NCBI GenBank assembly: GCA_036275915.1
Contig: DASUCV010000018.1
Span: 186,001 to 250,000 of the forward strand
Direction: 5' to 3'
DNA: 64,000 nucleotides
Source: Candidatus Polarisedimenticolaceae bacterium
Lineage (GTDB): Bacteria; Acidobacteriota; Polarisedimenticolia; Polarisedimenticolales; DASRJG01
Shown here piece by piece: positions 19,014 to 28,298 of the stretch; the first letter of the stretch is position 1; each line of letters opens with the position of its first letter. The translations under genes were made by a program, and so were the position numbers. Below the pieces are notes generated by a model. The model made no database searches, had not been told where the DNA came from, and saw only the letters and a program-made list of their open reading frames with translations.

Positions 19014-20799
19014 CGCGGGACGCCTGATGCAGCGCACCGCCGGCTGCGGCACGCTCACGGAAGCCGACGCGGCGAAGGGACGCGAGGTCGTGCTCACCGG
19101 TTGGGTCCACCGCCGGCGCGATCTCGGCCGCCTCATCTTCGTGGAGATGCGCGACGCCACCGGGCGCGTCCAGGTCGTCTTCGACCCCGACGCCCCCGAG
19201 ATCCACGCGCTCGCCGAGAAGCTCCACGCCGAGGACGTGATCGGTGTCCGGGGGACGGTCGTCCTGCGCGAGGCGCCGAATCCGCAGCATCCGACCGGCA
19301 CGATCGAGGTTCGCGCCGCGGACACCGTCCTCCACAATCCGGCCGTCGGCGTTCCGTTCCCCGTCGACGACGAGACCGAGGTGGGGGAGGAGCTTCGCCT
19401 CCAGCACCGCTACATCGATCTCCGGCGGCCGAAGCTGCAGCGCGCGCTTCGCCTGCGTCACCGGATCGCCGCCGCCGCCCGCGCCGCGCTCGACGCGCAG
19501 GGGTTTGTCGAGATCGAGACGCCGATGCTGACGCGCTCGACCCCCGAGGGCGCCAGGGACTACCTCGTGCCGAGCCGCGTGCACCCCGGGCATTTCTACG
19601 CGCTCCCGCAATCGCCGCAGCTCTTCAAGCAGCTCCTCATGGTCGCCGGGTTCGAGCGCTACTACCAGTTCGCGCGTTGTTTCCGCGACGAGGACCTCAG
19701 GGCCGATCGCCAGCCCGAGTTCACGCAGATCGACCTCGAGATGTCCTTCGCTTCTCCGGACACGATCTACGGGGTCATCGAGCCGCTCGTTCAGGGGATG
19801 TTCCAGGCGATCGGCGTCGAGGTTGCGGCTCCGTTTCCGCGGATGCCGTACGACGAGGCGATGCGCCGGTTCGGCGTCGACCGTCCCGATACGCGGTTCG
19901 GGCTCGAGCTGATGGACGCGGGCCCGCGTGCCTCCGCGTCCGGGTTCGCCGTCTTCGACGACGCGCTCGGTGCCGGCGGCGAGGTCCGCGGCATCGCGGT
20001 CCCGGGCGCCGGAGGCGCCACGCGCAAGCAGCTCGACGCGTGGACGGCCTCTGCGCGCGAGGCCGGGGCGAAGGGGCTCGTCTGGATCCGGCGCGAGGCG
20101 TCGGGCGCCACCGCGTCGTCCGCCCTCAAGATCCTCGGCGAGGAGCGGTGCCGCGACATCGCGGCCGCGATCGGCGCGACACCGGGCGATGCCGCGCTCA
20201 TCGTCGCGGACCGCCGCGCGACCGTCGAGCGCGTCCTCGGTACGCTCCGTCTCAAGATCGCCGCCGAGCTCGGCCTCATCCCGGCCGGCCGGTTCGACCT
20301 GCTCTGGGTCGAGGGGTTCCCGATGTTCCAGTGGGACGAGGGCGAAGGCCGCTTCCTCGCGATGCACCATCCGTTCACCGCCCCGCGGTGGGAGGAGGTC
20401 CCGAAGCTCGCGAGCGAGCCGGCGGGGGTCACGGCCCAGGCCTACGACCTCGTCCTGAACGGCACCGAGATCGCGGGCGGCTCGATCCGTATCCACCGGC
20501 GCGACGTCCAGGACCTCGTCTTCCGCGCCCTCTCGATCGGCACCGAGGAGGCGGAGTCGAAATTCGGCTTCCTCCTCCGGGCGCTCCAGTCCGGGGCGCC
20601 GCCGCACGGCGGGATCGCGCTCGGCTTCGACCGGATCTGCGCGATGCTCGCCGGCGCCGAGTCGATCCGCGACGTCATCGCCTTCCCGAAGACCACGAGC
20701 GCGACCGACCTGATGTGCGACGCCCCGGCCGAGGTCGACCTTCGCCAGCTCAAGGAACTCCGCATCGAGGTGGCCCGCCCCCGCGAAGACAAGGCGTGA
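19003..20799 (+). CDS. aspS: Aspartyl-tRNA synthetase (bacterial type)
   Basis: A 598-residue bacterial AspRS, starting at ATG 19003 (GGAGG at 18991-18995) inside the hisS 3' end. It has the N-terminal OB anticodon-binding fold (LTGWVHRRRDLGRLIFVEMRD at about 28-48), the class II core with RCFRDEDLRADRQPEFTQID (motif 2, about 225-244), the bacterial GAD-type insertion at about 290-420, and C-terminal motif 3 (GIALGFDRICAMLAG). Whether it discriminates against tRNA(Asn) cannot be read here. No gatCAB or asnS gene is in the window. Confidence 0.96.
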   Translation: MAADAGRLMQRTAGCGTLTEADAAKGREVVLTGWVHRRRDLGRLIFVEMRDATGRVQVVFDPDAPEIHALAEKLHAEDVIGVRGTVVLREAPNPQHPTGTIEVRAADTVLHNPAVGVPFPVDDETEVGEELRLQHRYIDLRRPKLQRALRLRHRIAAAARAALDAQGFVEIETPMLTRSTPEGARDYLVPSRVHPGHFYALPQSPQLFKQLLMVAGFERYYQFARCFRDEDLRADRQPEFTQIDLEMSFASPDTIYGVIEPLVQGMFQAIGVEVAAPFPRMPYDEAMRRFGVDRPDTRFGLELMDAGPRASASGFAVFDDALGAGGEVRGIAVPGAGGATRKQLDAWTASAREAGAKGLVWIRREASGATASSALKILGEERCRDIAAAIGATPGDAALIVADRRATVERVLGTLRLKIAAELGLIPAGRFDLLWVEGFPMFQWDEGEGRFLAMHHPFTAPRWEEVPKLASEPAGVTAQAYDLVLNGTEIAGGSIRIHRRDVQDLVFRALSIGTEEAESKFGFLLRALQSGAPPHGGIALGFDRICAMLAGAESIRDVIAFPKTTSATDLMCDAPAEVDLRQLKELRIEVARPREDKA

Positions 20800-20825
20800 C
20801 AACGACTTACGCGGGGCGGCTCCCC

Positions 20826-20843
20826 GGCCCGGCCATACGGGCC
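20826..20843 (+). terminator. Possible hairpin between aspS and phoH
   Basis: GGCCCG and CGGGCC form a perfect 6-bp stem around a 6-base loop, followed by TATCTTA. The short pyrimidine/AT tail makes it a weak intrinsic terminator at best. The same TATCTT could be a -10 element for phoH, which starts at 20873. The 73-base gap holds nothing else I can name. Confidence 0.35.
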
Positions 20844-20872
20844 TATCTTAGTGACGGCCCGACGGCCGCACG

Positions 20873-21847
20873 ATGAAGACGATCAGCCTCGACAGCAAGA
20901 CGATCGAAGCGCTCGCCGGACACCTGGACGAAGGTCTCAGGCTGATCGAGGACCGGTTCGACATCCGGGTCTCGGCACGCGGCTCGGAGGTGACGCTCGC
21001 GGCCGAGGGCGCGGCCGCGGGAGCGCGGGAGAGCCGGGTCGCCGACCTCCTCATGCAGCTCGCCTCCCTCCACGCGAAGGGCGTCGCCCTCGGACGCGAC
21101 GACCTCCGCACGGCCGTGGGGATCATCGAGCGCCAGGCCGACGCGAATCTCGAGGAGCACTTCCTCGATGCGCGCCTCAAGCCTTCGGCGCGCAAGACGG
21201 TCGTCGCGAAGTCGCCGAACCAGCGCCGCTACATCGAGGCGATCAAGGAGAGCGACCTCGTCTTCGGCGTCGGGCCCGCCGGAACCGGGAAGACCTACCT
21301 CGCCGTCGCGATGGCGATCACGCTCCTCAACGAGAAGCGGATCCAGCGCATCCTCCTCTGCCGGCCGGCGGTCGAGGCGGGCGAGCGTCTCGGGTTCCTC
21401 CCGGGCGATATCGCGGCGAAGGTCGATCCGTACCTGCGTCCGCTCTACGACGCCCTCTACGACATGCTCGAGCCCGATCGTATCGAGAGGCTGGTCGAGC
21501 GCGGCACGATCGAGGTCGCGCCGCTCGCGTTCATGCGCGGGCGCACGCTGAACGACGCGTTCATCATCCTGGACGAGGCGCAGAACACGACCCCCGAGCA
21601 GATGAAGATGTTCCTGACGCGCATCGGCCTCGACTCGAAGGCGGTCGTCACGGGGGACGTCACGCAGATCGACCTCCCGGCGCAAAAGACGTCGGGACTC
21701 GTCGAGGCGCAGGACGTCGTCGACGGCATTCCGGGGATCGAGGTCGTCACGTTCGACAAGGCCGACGTCGTCCGCCACCCGCTGGTCCAGCGGATCGTCG
21801 CCGCCTACGACGAGCGCGCCCGTCGCCTGAAGGACGCCGCGAAGTGA
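20873..21847 (+). CDS. phoH: PhoH-like ATPase
   Basis: A 324-residue PhoH/YbeZ-family protein, ATG at 20873. After an N-terminal KH-like region (about 1-105) it has the P-loop FGVGPAGTGKTYLAVAMAI (about 131-149), LCRPAVEAGERLGFLPGD (about 162-179) and the Walker B-type segment FIILDEAQNTT (about 230-240). YbeZ binds YbeY and helicase-like activities have been reported, linking it to RNA maturation. Its TGA overlaps the GTG of the c-di-AMP phosphodiesterase gene, and ybeY follows, reproducing the widespread phoH-pgpH-ybeY order. Confidence 0.93.
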   Translation: MKTISLDSKTIEALAGHLDEGLRLIEDRFDIRVSARGSEVTLAAEGAAAGARESRVADLLMQLASLHAKGVALGRDDLRTAVGIIERQADANLEEHFLDARLKPSARKTVVAKSPNQRRYIEAIKESDLVFGVGPAGTGKTYLAVAMAITLLNEKRIQRILLCRPAVEAGERLGFLPGDIAAKVDPYLRPLYDALYDMLEPDRIERLVERGTIEVAPLAFMRGRTLNDAFIILDEAQNTTPEQMKMFLTRIGLDSKAVVTGDVTQIDLPAQKTSGLVEAQDVVDGIPGIEVVTFDKADVVRHPLVQRIVAAYDERARRLKDAAK

Positions 21848-24063
21848 GCGAGAAGCCCCAAACCCCCGAGCGCCGCCTGGTGGCCCGCGCGCCGAAGTGG
21901 GCGATGCGCGCGCGCTCCGCGGTGCGCTCGTTCCTCGACCGGATCCTCGGCGCGCACCTCGTCTGGTCGTCGGCGTTCGTCGGCGTCGTCACCCTCCTCC
22001 TGGCGAGCCGCCAGTGCGGGACCGCGTACCCGCGCCTCACCCTGGGCGACGAGGCGGCCTACGACGTCCGCGCCGTCGACGACGTCGAGGTGCCCGATCC
22101 GGTCGCGACCGCCGAGAGGCGCGTCGCGGCGCGCGAGCTCGTTCCGGACGTCTACGTCCACGACTCACAGAAGGCCGGAGCGCTCGAGAAGGCGTTCCTG
22201 GAGCAGCTCGACGCCACGCCCTACGGCGTGACGCCGGCCGAGCGGCAGCTCCTCGCGGGGTGGCTCCGCGACGTCATGCAGGGGCTCGTCATCGCGAACA
22301 AGACGATGCTCGAGCGCGAGAAGACGATCACCGTCGTCCACATGCCGTCGGGCCGCGCGGAGCCGCTCGACAACTTCCGCTCCGTCTCCGATCTCGAGGC
22401 CGCACGGAACGAGGTGCGGCGGCAGGTGACGTCGCTCTCGACGATCGCGCCGTCGTCCCGTGCCGAGCTGGGCGACCTCCTCGCCTCGTTCTTGGACGCG
22501 AACGTCTCCGAGGACGTGGCCGCGACGGCGCAGAAGCGCGACCTCGCGGAGCGCGACGTCCTCCCGGTCCAGATGCGCGTGCCGAAGGGCACCGTGCTCG
22601 TGGGGCGCGGGCAGAAGGTGACGCCGGAGATCCGGCACCGGCTCGATCTCGTGGAGACGCAGTCGTCTCCCCGAGCCTCGGCGGGGCGGTTCGCGGGGGT
22701 CGTCGTCCTCACCGCGCTTCTCGCGTTCTTCCTCTACCGCTACGCCGCGTACCACCAGCGCGATTTCAAGCGCGTCAAGCACCTGCATGCGATGCTCGTG
22801 TCGATCCTGCTCGGAATGATCGTGATCGCGCAGTCGGTCCTCTGGATCGCGCTCCAGGTGACGCTCCGCTTCCGGAGCCCGTTCGGCGACCCTTCGGCGT
22901 ATGTGTATCTGGTCCCGTTCGGCGCGGGCGCGATCCTCGTGACGCTCCTCGCGAACGGCCGCATCGCGATGGTCTACTCGTCGTTCGCCGCGGTCCTCTT
23001 CGGTGCGCTCAACGGCTGGGATCTCCCGATCGCGCTCTGGGCGCTGCTCGTCCAGTGGGCGGCGATCTACGCGATCACGTCGTACCGGGAGCGCGCGGCG
23101 CTCCTCCGGGCGGGGCTCGTCGTGGGCGCCGTCTCCGCCGGGGTCGCGCTCGCGGTCGAGGCGATCGCGCGGACGCGCGAGTCGTGGCCGCACGCGCTCT
23201 ACGGCGCGGGGCTCGGCTTCCTCGGGGGCGCCGTCGGCGTCGGCCTCCTCGTCTCGTTCATCCTGCCGCTCCTGGAGGGCGTGTTCCGCGTCCTCACCGA
23301 CATCCGTCTCCTCGAGCTGTCGAACGTCAGCAACCCGCTCCTCTCGCAGCTCGCGGTCAAGGCCCCCGGGTCGTACAACCACTCGCTCGTCGTCGGGACG
23401 CTCGCCGAGGAGGCGGCGAAGGCGATCGGCGCGAACTCGCTCTTCTGCCGGGTGGCGGCCTTCTACCACGACATCGGAAAGATCCGGAAGCCGGAGTACT
23501 ACATCGAGAACCAGAGGGGCGTGAATCCGCACGAGCGCCTGCAACCCTCGATGTCGGCGCTCATCATCTCGTCGCACGTCAAGGACGGGATCCGGATGGC
23601 GCGCGAGGCGCGCCTGCCCGAGCAGATCATCGACATCATCCCGCAGCACCACGGGACGCGTCTCATGACCTTCTTCTACGAGAAGGCCAGGAAGCAGGCC
23701 GGCGCCTCCGGGACCGAGATCAACGACGCCGACTTCCGTTATCCCGGACCGAAGCCGCAGACGAAGGAAGCGGCGATCTTCATGCTCGCGGACGGTGTCG
23801 AGGCCGCGGCCCGCACGATCGACGAGCCGACCGCAGCACGGCTCACCGACGCGATCCACCAGATCGCTGGCCGCATCGTCCTCGACGGGCAGCTCGACGA
23901 GTGCGACCTGACGTTCGCCGACCTCGAGAAGATCGAGCAGGCGTTCCAGCGGACGCTCGTCGGCATGTACCATCACCGGGTCGACTATCCCGGCTTCGAC
24001 TTCGGGCGGCCGAAGCCCGAGCGCTCGGGGGGCGAGGTCCGCCCGTTCCGCCACAACGGCTGA
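21844..24063 (+). CDS. pgpH: 7TM-HD cyclic-di-AMP phosphodiesterase (PgpH type)
   Basis: A 739-residue membrane protein from GTG 21844. It has a first transmembrane segment at about residues 38-55, a large extracytoplasmic 7TMR-HDED domain (about 60-275), about six further membrane segments (about 278-475) and a cytoplasmic HD domain. The HD residues are H542/D543 in AAFYHDIGKIRKPEYY, preceded by GSYNHSLVVGTLAEEA and followed by IIPQHHGTRLMTFFY. Homologues hydrolyse c-di-AMP, and the enzyme is part of osmotic and cell-wall signalling. No diadenylate cyclase gene is in the window. It sits between phoH and ybeY. Confidence 0.92.
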   Translation: MSEKPQTPERRLVARAPKWAMRARSAVRSFLDRILGAHLVWSSAFVGVVTLLLASRQCGTAYPRLTLGDEAAYDVRAVDDVEVPDPVATAERRVAARELVPDVYVHDSQKAGALEKAFLEQLDATPYGVTPAERQLLAGWLRDVMQGLVIANKTMLEREKTITVVHMPSGRAEPLDNFRSVSDLEAARNEVRRQVTSLSTIAPSSRAELGDLLASFLDANVSEDVAATAQKRDLAERDVLPVQMRVPKGTVLVGRGQKVTPEIRHRLDLVETQSSPRASAGRFAGVVVLTALLAFFLYRYAAYHQRDFKRVKHLHAMLVSILLGMIVIAQSVLWIALQVTLRFRSPFGDPSAYVYLVPFGAGAILVTLLANGRIAMVYSSFAAVLFGALNGWDLPIALWALLVQWAAIYAITSYRERAALLRAGLVVGAVSAGVALAVEAIARTRESWPHALYGAGLGFLGGAVGVGLLVSFILPLLEGVFRVLTDIRLLELSNVSNPLLSQLAVKAPGSYNHSLVVGTLAEEAAKAIGANSLFCRVAAFYHDIGKIRKPEYYIENQRGVNPHERLQPSMSALIISSHVKDGIRMAREARLPEQIIDIIPQHHGTRLMTFFYEKARKQAGASGTEINDADFRYPGPKPQTKEAAIFMLADGVEAAARTIDEPTAARLTDAIHQIAGRIVLDGQLDECDLTFADLEKIEQAFQRTLVGMYHHRVDYPGFDFGRPKPERSGGEVRPFRHNG

Positions 24064-24064
24064 G

Positions 24065-24502
24065 ATGCAGGTCGAGGTCGTCGACGCCCAGCGGCGTCAC
24101 CCCGTCGGGGCCCGAGCGCTCGCGCGCTTCGTGCGGCGCGTCGCGTCTTGCGCTCCCAAGACGCCGTGCGACGAGGTGGCGATCCTCCTCTGCGGCGACA
24201 GGCGCATGCGCGCGCTCAACGCGCGGTTCCGCGGGAAGGACAAGACCACCGACGTCCTCTCCTTTCCGGCGTCCTGCGTGCGAGGCGCCGACGGGCGGCG
24301 CCCGCTCGGCGACATCGTGATCTCGATGCCTCAGGCGGCACGGCAAGCGCACCGTGCCCGGCACGGCGTCGAGCGGGAGGTGCGCCTGCTCCTCCTCCAC
24401 GGCTACCTCCACCTGCTCGGCTATGATCACGAGGTGGACGACGGCACGATGCGGAGGCTCGAGAACCGCCTCGCCCGACGGCTCTTCCGGGCCTCGCGAT
24501 GA
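24065..24502 (+). CDS. ybeY: Endoribonuclease YbeY, 16S rRNA maturation
   Basis: A 145-residue zinc-dependent RNase, ATG at 24065 one base after pgpH. The metal-binding signature HGYLHLLGYDH (about 112-122) is intact, preceded by DKTTDVLSFPA (about 58-68) and LGDIVISMP. It processes 16S rRNA 3' ends and takes part in late 70S quality control. It is slightly shorter than many homologues at the C terminus. The stop overlaps the CorC-like gene (ATGA). Confidence 0.95.
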   Translation: MQVEVVDAQRRHPVGARALARFVRRVASCAPKTPCDEVAILLCGDRRMRALNARFRGKDKTTDVLSFPASCVRGADGRRPLGDIVISMPQAARQAHRARHGVEREVRLLLLHGYLHLLGYDHEVDDGTMRRLENRLARRLFRASR

Positions 24503-25752
24503 GCGGCACCGTCGCTCTCTTGCTCGCCGTCGCCGCCGTCCTCTTCGCCGTCGATCTCGCGCTCTCCGTCGTCACGCTCTCCGCGTCCGCGCTGTCGCGC
24601 GTCGCGCTCCGGCGCATGAACACGGAATCGGGGAACCGCTTGCGCTTCCTCGAGGAGTTCAAGATGGTGCCGTCGGAGCACCGCGCGGCGGTCCACACGC
24701 TGCGCGAGGCGTCGCTCTTGGGCGCGGTCGCACTCGTCGCGTGGGCGGCTCGGGCGGGCGGGTGGCCGGGCGGGCTCCTGACCGGCCTCGTCGCGGGCGC
24801 CCTCTTCGGCGTCGTCCTCGTCGAGGGGATGCTCGCGCGGTTCCTCGCGCTCCAGGACCCGAAGATGGCGCTCCGGCTCGCGGCGGGGCTCGTGCGCGCG
24901 GCGCGCGTTCTCACGTGGCCGGTCCTCGTCCCGGTGCGCGCCGCGATGCGCCGCCGGGGGAACGCGCCTGCCGACGACGAGCGCGACGAGGACGACGACG
25001 AGGACATCGAGGCGTTCATCGAGGTCGGCGAGCGCGAGGGGATCCTCGAGAAGAGCGAAGGCGAGATGGTCCGCGGGATCGTCGATCTCGACCAGACGCT
25101 CGTCCGCGAGATCATGACCCCGCGCGTCGACGTCGTCATGCTGCCTGCCTCGGCGACGATCCCGCAGGCGCGCCGGAGCGCGCTCGAAGCCGGGCACTCG
25201 CGCTTCCCGGTCTACGGCGAGACGGTCGACCACATCGCGGGGATCCTGCACGTGCGCGATCTCCTCCGCGCGTGGGACGAGGGGTGGCGCGAGCCGGGGA
25301 TCGGCGGCCTCGTGCGTCCGCCGCTCTTCGTGCCGGAGACGCGCACGGTGAAGGAAGTGCTGGCGGAGATGCGCACACGCGCCCACGTCGCGCTCGTCGT
25401 CGACGAGTACGGCGGGTTCGCCGGGATGGTCACGCTCGAGGACCTCTTGGAGGAGATCGTCGGCGAGATCCGGGACGAGCACGAGCGCGACGAGGCGCCG
25501 CTGCGCGCCGAAGCGGGGGGCGCCTGGCTCGTGTCGGGGCTCGCGCACGCCGACGAGCTCGAGCGCCTCTTCGGCGTCGATCTCGGTGAGCGCGACTACG
25601 ACACGGTTGGGGGCTTCGTCACCGCCGCCCTCGGGCGCGTACCCGGCACTGGAGAGAAGTTCGCCAGTCGGGGCCTCGCCGTCGAGGTCGTCGAGGCCGA
25701 TCCGAAGCGGGTGTGGCGCGTGCGCGTGCGCGCCGCCGACGGACGGCCGTGA
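24499..25752 (+). CDS. CBS-domain transporter-associated protein, CorC/HlyC family
   Basis: A 417-residue protein. The N-terminal third has about three hydrophobic segments (residues 4-30, 70-90 and 92-115) in place of a complete DUF21 domain. A cytoplasmic acidic linker ([16 protein letters not shown] at about 157-172) leads to paired CBS domains with [15 protein letters not shown] (about 199-213), [10 protein letters not shown] and [29 protein letters not shown] (about 295-323). A C-terminal CorC_HlyC domain follows. Related proteins act in magnesium or cobalt efflux. In this ybeY-corC-era cluster it is the standard neighbour. It overlaps era by 4 bases. Confidence 0.88.
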   Translation: MSGTVALLLAVAAVLFAVDLALSVVTLSASALSRVALRRMNTESGNRLRFLEEFKMVPSEHRAAVHTLREASLLGAVALVAWAARAGGWPGGLLTGLVAGALFGVVLVEGMLARFLALQDPKMALRLAAGLVRAARVLTWPVLVPVRAAMRRRGNAPADDERDEDDDEDIEAFIEVGEREGILEKSEGEMVRGIVDLDQTLVREIMTPRVDVVMLPASATIPQARRSALEAGHSRFPVYGETVDHIAGILHVRDLLRAWDEGWREPGIGGLVRPPLFVPETRTVKEVLAEMRTRAHVALVVDEYGGFAGMVTLEDLLEEIVGEIRDEHERDEAPLRAEAGGAWLVSGLAHADELERLFGVDLGERDYDTVGGFVTAALGRVPGTGEKFASRGLAVEVVEADPKRVWRVRVRAADGRP

Positions 25753-26639
25753 GCTTCCGCGCCGGTCGCGCCGCCCTCGTCGGCTGGACGAACGTCGGGA
25801 AGTCGACGCTCCTGAACCGGCTCGTCGGCGAGAAGATCGCGGCGGTCGCGGCGGTCGCCCAGACGACGCGGCACAGGATCGTCGGCGTCCTCCCGGTCGA
25901 GGGAAGGGGACAGATCGTCTTCGTCGACACGCCGGGGTTCCACCGTCCGCGCGAGCGAATGAACCGCGCGATGGTCGAGTCGGCGCGCGCGACGCTCGCC
26001 GAGGTCGACGTCGTCCTCCTCGTCGTCGACGCTGCGGCGGGGACGCTCCCCGGCGATCGCGAGGTCGCGGCCGCCATTCGAGAGGCCAAGACGCCGGCGA
26101 TCGCCGTCCTCAACAAGGTGGACCTCGTGAAACCGAAGACGGGCCTCCTCCCGTTCATGAAAACGATCGTCGACGAGTGGGGGCTCGACGAGGTGGTCCC
26201 GGTGTCCGCGGCGACGGGCGAGGGGTGCGATCTCCTCGTGACGCGGATCCTGGAGCGCCTCCCCGAATCGGAGCCGCTCTTCCCCGACGACATGCTCACC
26301 GACCAGCCGGAGCGCCTCCTCGCGGCGGAGTGGGTGCGCGAGAAGCTGCTCCGTCACACGCGCGAGGAGCTGCCGCACTCCGTCGCGGTCCTCGTGCGCC
26401 GGTGGGTCGAGCGCGCCGACGGCCTCGTCGAGATCGAGGCGGTCGTGTTCGTGGAGCGGGAGTCGCAGAAGGGGATGGTGATCGGGAAGGGCGGGAGCCT
26501 CCTCAAGAAGGTCGGGGCGGAGGCGCGCGCCGACATCGAGAAGCTCCTCGAGCGGCACGTCTTCCTCGCGCTCACGGTCGAGGTGCGCCCCGACTGGCGC
26601 AACGACCCGCGCGCGCTCGGCGAGCTGGGGATCGTCTAG
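25749..26639 (+). CDS. era: GTPase Era
   Basis: A 296-residue Era, starting at GTG 25749 (GTGA overlap). G1 reads GWTNVGKSTLLN (about 9-20), where most Era proteins have GRPNVGKST. G2 contains the TTRHRI threonines, G3 is DTPGFHRP (about 59-66) and G4 is NKVD (about 121-124). The C-terminal KH domain has GMVIGKGGSLLKKVG (about 247-261), which binds the 3' end of 16S rRNA during 30S assembly. The Arg-Pro to Trp-Thr change in G1 lies outside the P-loop residues and should not block nucleotide binding. Confidence 0.95.
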   Translation: MSFRAGRAALVGWTNVGKSTLLNRLVGEKIAAVAAVAQTTRHRIVGVLPVEGRGQIVFVDTPGFHRPRERMNRAMVESARATLAEVDVVLLVVDAAAGTLPGDREVAAAIREAKTPAIAVLNKVDLVKPKTGLLPFMKTIVDEWGLDEVVPVSAATGEGCDLLVTRILERLPESEPLFPDDMLTDQPERLLAAEWVREKLLRHTREELPHSVAVLVRRWVERADGLVEIEAVVFVERESQKGMVIGKGGSLLKKVGAEARADIEKLLERHVFLALTVEVRPDWRNDPRALGELGIV

Positions 26640-26649
26640 CGAAAGACGC

Positions 26650-26658
26650 TGCTATGAT
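26650..26658 (+). promoter_or_regulatory. Extended -10 promoter for recO
   Basis: TGC-TATGAT ends 9 bases before the GTG start of recO at 26668, so the predicted leader is 3 bases or less. No convincing -35 is seen, and the upstream hexamer position still lies within the era coding end. It would let recO be transcribed apart from era. Confidence 0.45.
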
Positions 26659-26667
26659 GCGCGTTTC

Positions 26668-27417
26668 GTGAGGCAAAGGCGTGACGAAGCGTACGTCCTG
26701 GGCACGAGCGCGCTCGGCGAAGCGGATCTCATCGTGACGCTCCTCGCGGAGAACCAGGGGCGCGTCCGCGGCGTCGCGTCGTCGGCGCGGAAGAGCCGCC
26801 GCCGCTTCGGCGGCGCGCTCGAGCCGATGACGCGCGTGGCCGCTCAGTGGGTCGAGCGCGAGGGGATCGACCTCCACCGGATCGAGGCGCTCGAGCCGCT
26901 CCGCTCCTATGCCGCGATGCAGGCCGATCCCGCGCTGCAGGCGGCCTGCGCGGTGCTCGCCGAGATCACCGGCGCGATCGTGCGCGAGGAGCAGGCCGAC
27001 CCGACGACGTTCCGCCTCCTGGGCTCGGTCCTCGATGCGCTCGAGGGCGGCCTCGATCCGTGGACCGCGGTGCGCTACACCGAGTACTGGCTGCTCAAGC
27101 TCCACGGCGTCCTTCCGGACCTCGAGCACTGCGCCTCCTGCGGCGAGCCGTTCGACGAGCGCGATCTCCGCACGGCGGTTCCCGGCTCGGGTCTCGTCTG
27201 CCGCCGTTGTCCCAAAGACGAAGGCGGGATCGCGCTCACCGCCGCCGATCGCTCGGCGCTCCAAGGTTTCGACCGGACGGCTCCGGGGGCCCTCGGCTTC
27301 GAGGTGCGGCCCGGCGGCGCGCTCGACGCGCTCCTCCGCGGCGCGCTCCAGGCGTTCGCGGAGCGCGGCTTCAAGACGTACCGTCATCTCCGCGCGCTCC
27401 GGAGCGTCGGCCCGTGA
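26668..27417 (+). CDS. recO: DNA repair protein RecO
   Basis: A 249-residue RecO, GTG at 26668. The N-terminal OB fold starts [22 protein letters not shown] and contains the basic [11 protein letters not shown] (about 39-49). The helical part holds a zinc-type cluster CASCGE (about 155-160) with a distal CRRC (about 178-181). RecO anneals ssDNA-SSB complexes and loads RecA in the RecFOR pathway. It follows era, as in many bacteria, and its TGA overlaps the GTG of glyQ. Confidence 0.93.
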   Translation: MRQRRDEAYVLGTSALGEADLIVTLLAENQGRVRGVASSARKSRRRFGGALEPMTRVAAQWVEREGIDLHRIEALEPLRSYAAMQADPALQAACAVLAEITGAIVREEQADPTTFRLLGSVLDALEGGLDPWTAVRYTEYWLLKLHGVLPDLEHCASCGEPFDERDLRTAVPGSGLVCRRCPKDEGGIALTAADRSALQGFDRTAPGALGFEVRPGGALDALLRGALQAFAERGFKTYRHLRALRSVGP

Positions 27418-28298
27418 ACTTCCAGCGCCTCCTCCTCGGGATCCAGCAGTACTGGGCCGATCGTGGCTGCGTGATCCAGCAGCCGTACGACCTCGAGGTC
27501 GGCGCGGGCACGATGCACCCCGACACCTTCCTCCGCGTCCTCGGCCCCGAGCCGTGGCGCGTCGCCTACTGCCAGCCGTCGCGGCGTCCGGGCGACGGCC
27601 GCTACGGCGAGAACCCGATGCGCGTGTACAAGCACTTCCAGTTCCAGGTCATCCTCAAGCCGTCGCCGCTCGACGTCCAGGCGGAGTACCTGAGCTCGCT
27701 CCGCGCGTTCGGCATCGATCCGCTCGAGCACGACATCCGCTTCGAGGAGGACAACTGGGAGTCGCCGACGCTCGGTGCCGCGGGTGTCGGCTGGCAGGTC
27801 GTCATGGACGGCATGGAGATCTCGCAGTTCACGTACTTCCAGCAGGCCGGAGGGCGCGAGCTGTCGCCGATCTCCGTCGAGCTGACCTACGGCATCGAGC
27901 GGATCTGCATGTTCCTGAACGACATCCGGAACATCTTCGACATCCCCTGGAACGACGCCGGCGTCACGTACGGCGACGTCCGGCGCGCCGAGGAGATCGA
28001 GCACTCGATCTACTCCTTCAAGGAAGCCGACGTGGCGATGTTCCGGTCGCAGTTCGACGCGTGGGAGGCCGAATCCGGCCGCCTCCTCGCGCGCGAGGAC
28101 GGGCCGCTCGTCCTGCCCGCGCACGAGGCGGTCCTCAAGTGCTCGCACCTCTTCAACGTCCTCGACGCGCGCGGGGCGCTGTCGGTCACCGAGCGCGCCG
28201 CGTTCATCCAGCGCATCCGGCGTCTCGCGTGCCGCGTCGCCGACGCCTACGTCGCGAAGCGCGAGGCGGCGGGCTTCCCGCTCCTGGCGGCGCGATGA
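27414..28298 (+). CDS. glyQ: Glycyl-tRNA synthetase, alpha subunit
   Basis: A 294-residue alpha subunit of the tetrameric (alpha2beta2) GlyRS, GTG at 27414. Diagnostic blocks are [16 protein letters not shown] (about 9-24), [31 protein letters not shown] (about 51-67), [33 protein letters not shown] and [11 protein letters not shown] (about 152-162). It holds the class II catalytic core. The beta subunit gene follows with a 4-base overlap. Confidence 0.97.
   Translation: MNFQRLLLGIQQYWADRGCVIQQPYDLEVGAGTMHPDTFLRVLGPEPWRVAYCQPSRRPGDGRYGENPMRVYKHFQFQVILKPSPLDVQAEYLSSLRAFGIDPLEHDIRFEEDNWESPTLGAAGVGWQVVMDGMEISQFTYFQQAGGRELSPISVELTYGIERICMFLNDIRNIFDIPWNDAGVTYGDVRRAEEIEHSIYSFKEADVAMFRSQFDAWEAESGRLLAREDGPLVLPAHEAVLKCSHLFNVLDARGALSVTERAAFIQRIRRLACRVADAYVAKREAAGFPLLAAR

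Noticed and set aside
20800-20872. Riboswitch or leader RNA upstream of phoH
   Set aside because: Only a 6-bp hairpin is visible in the 73-base gap, too small for a known riboswitch.
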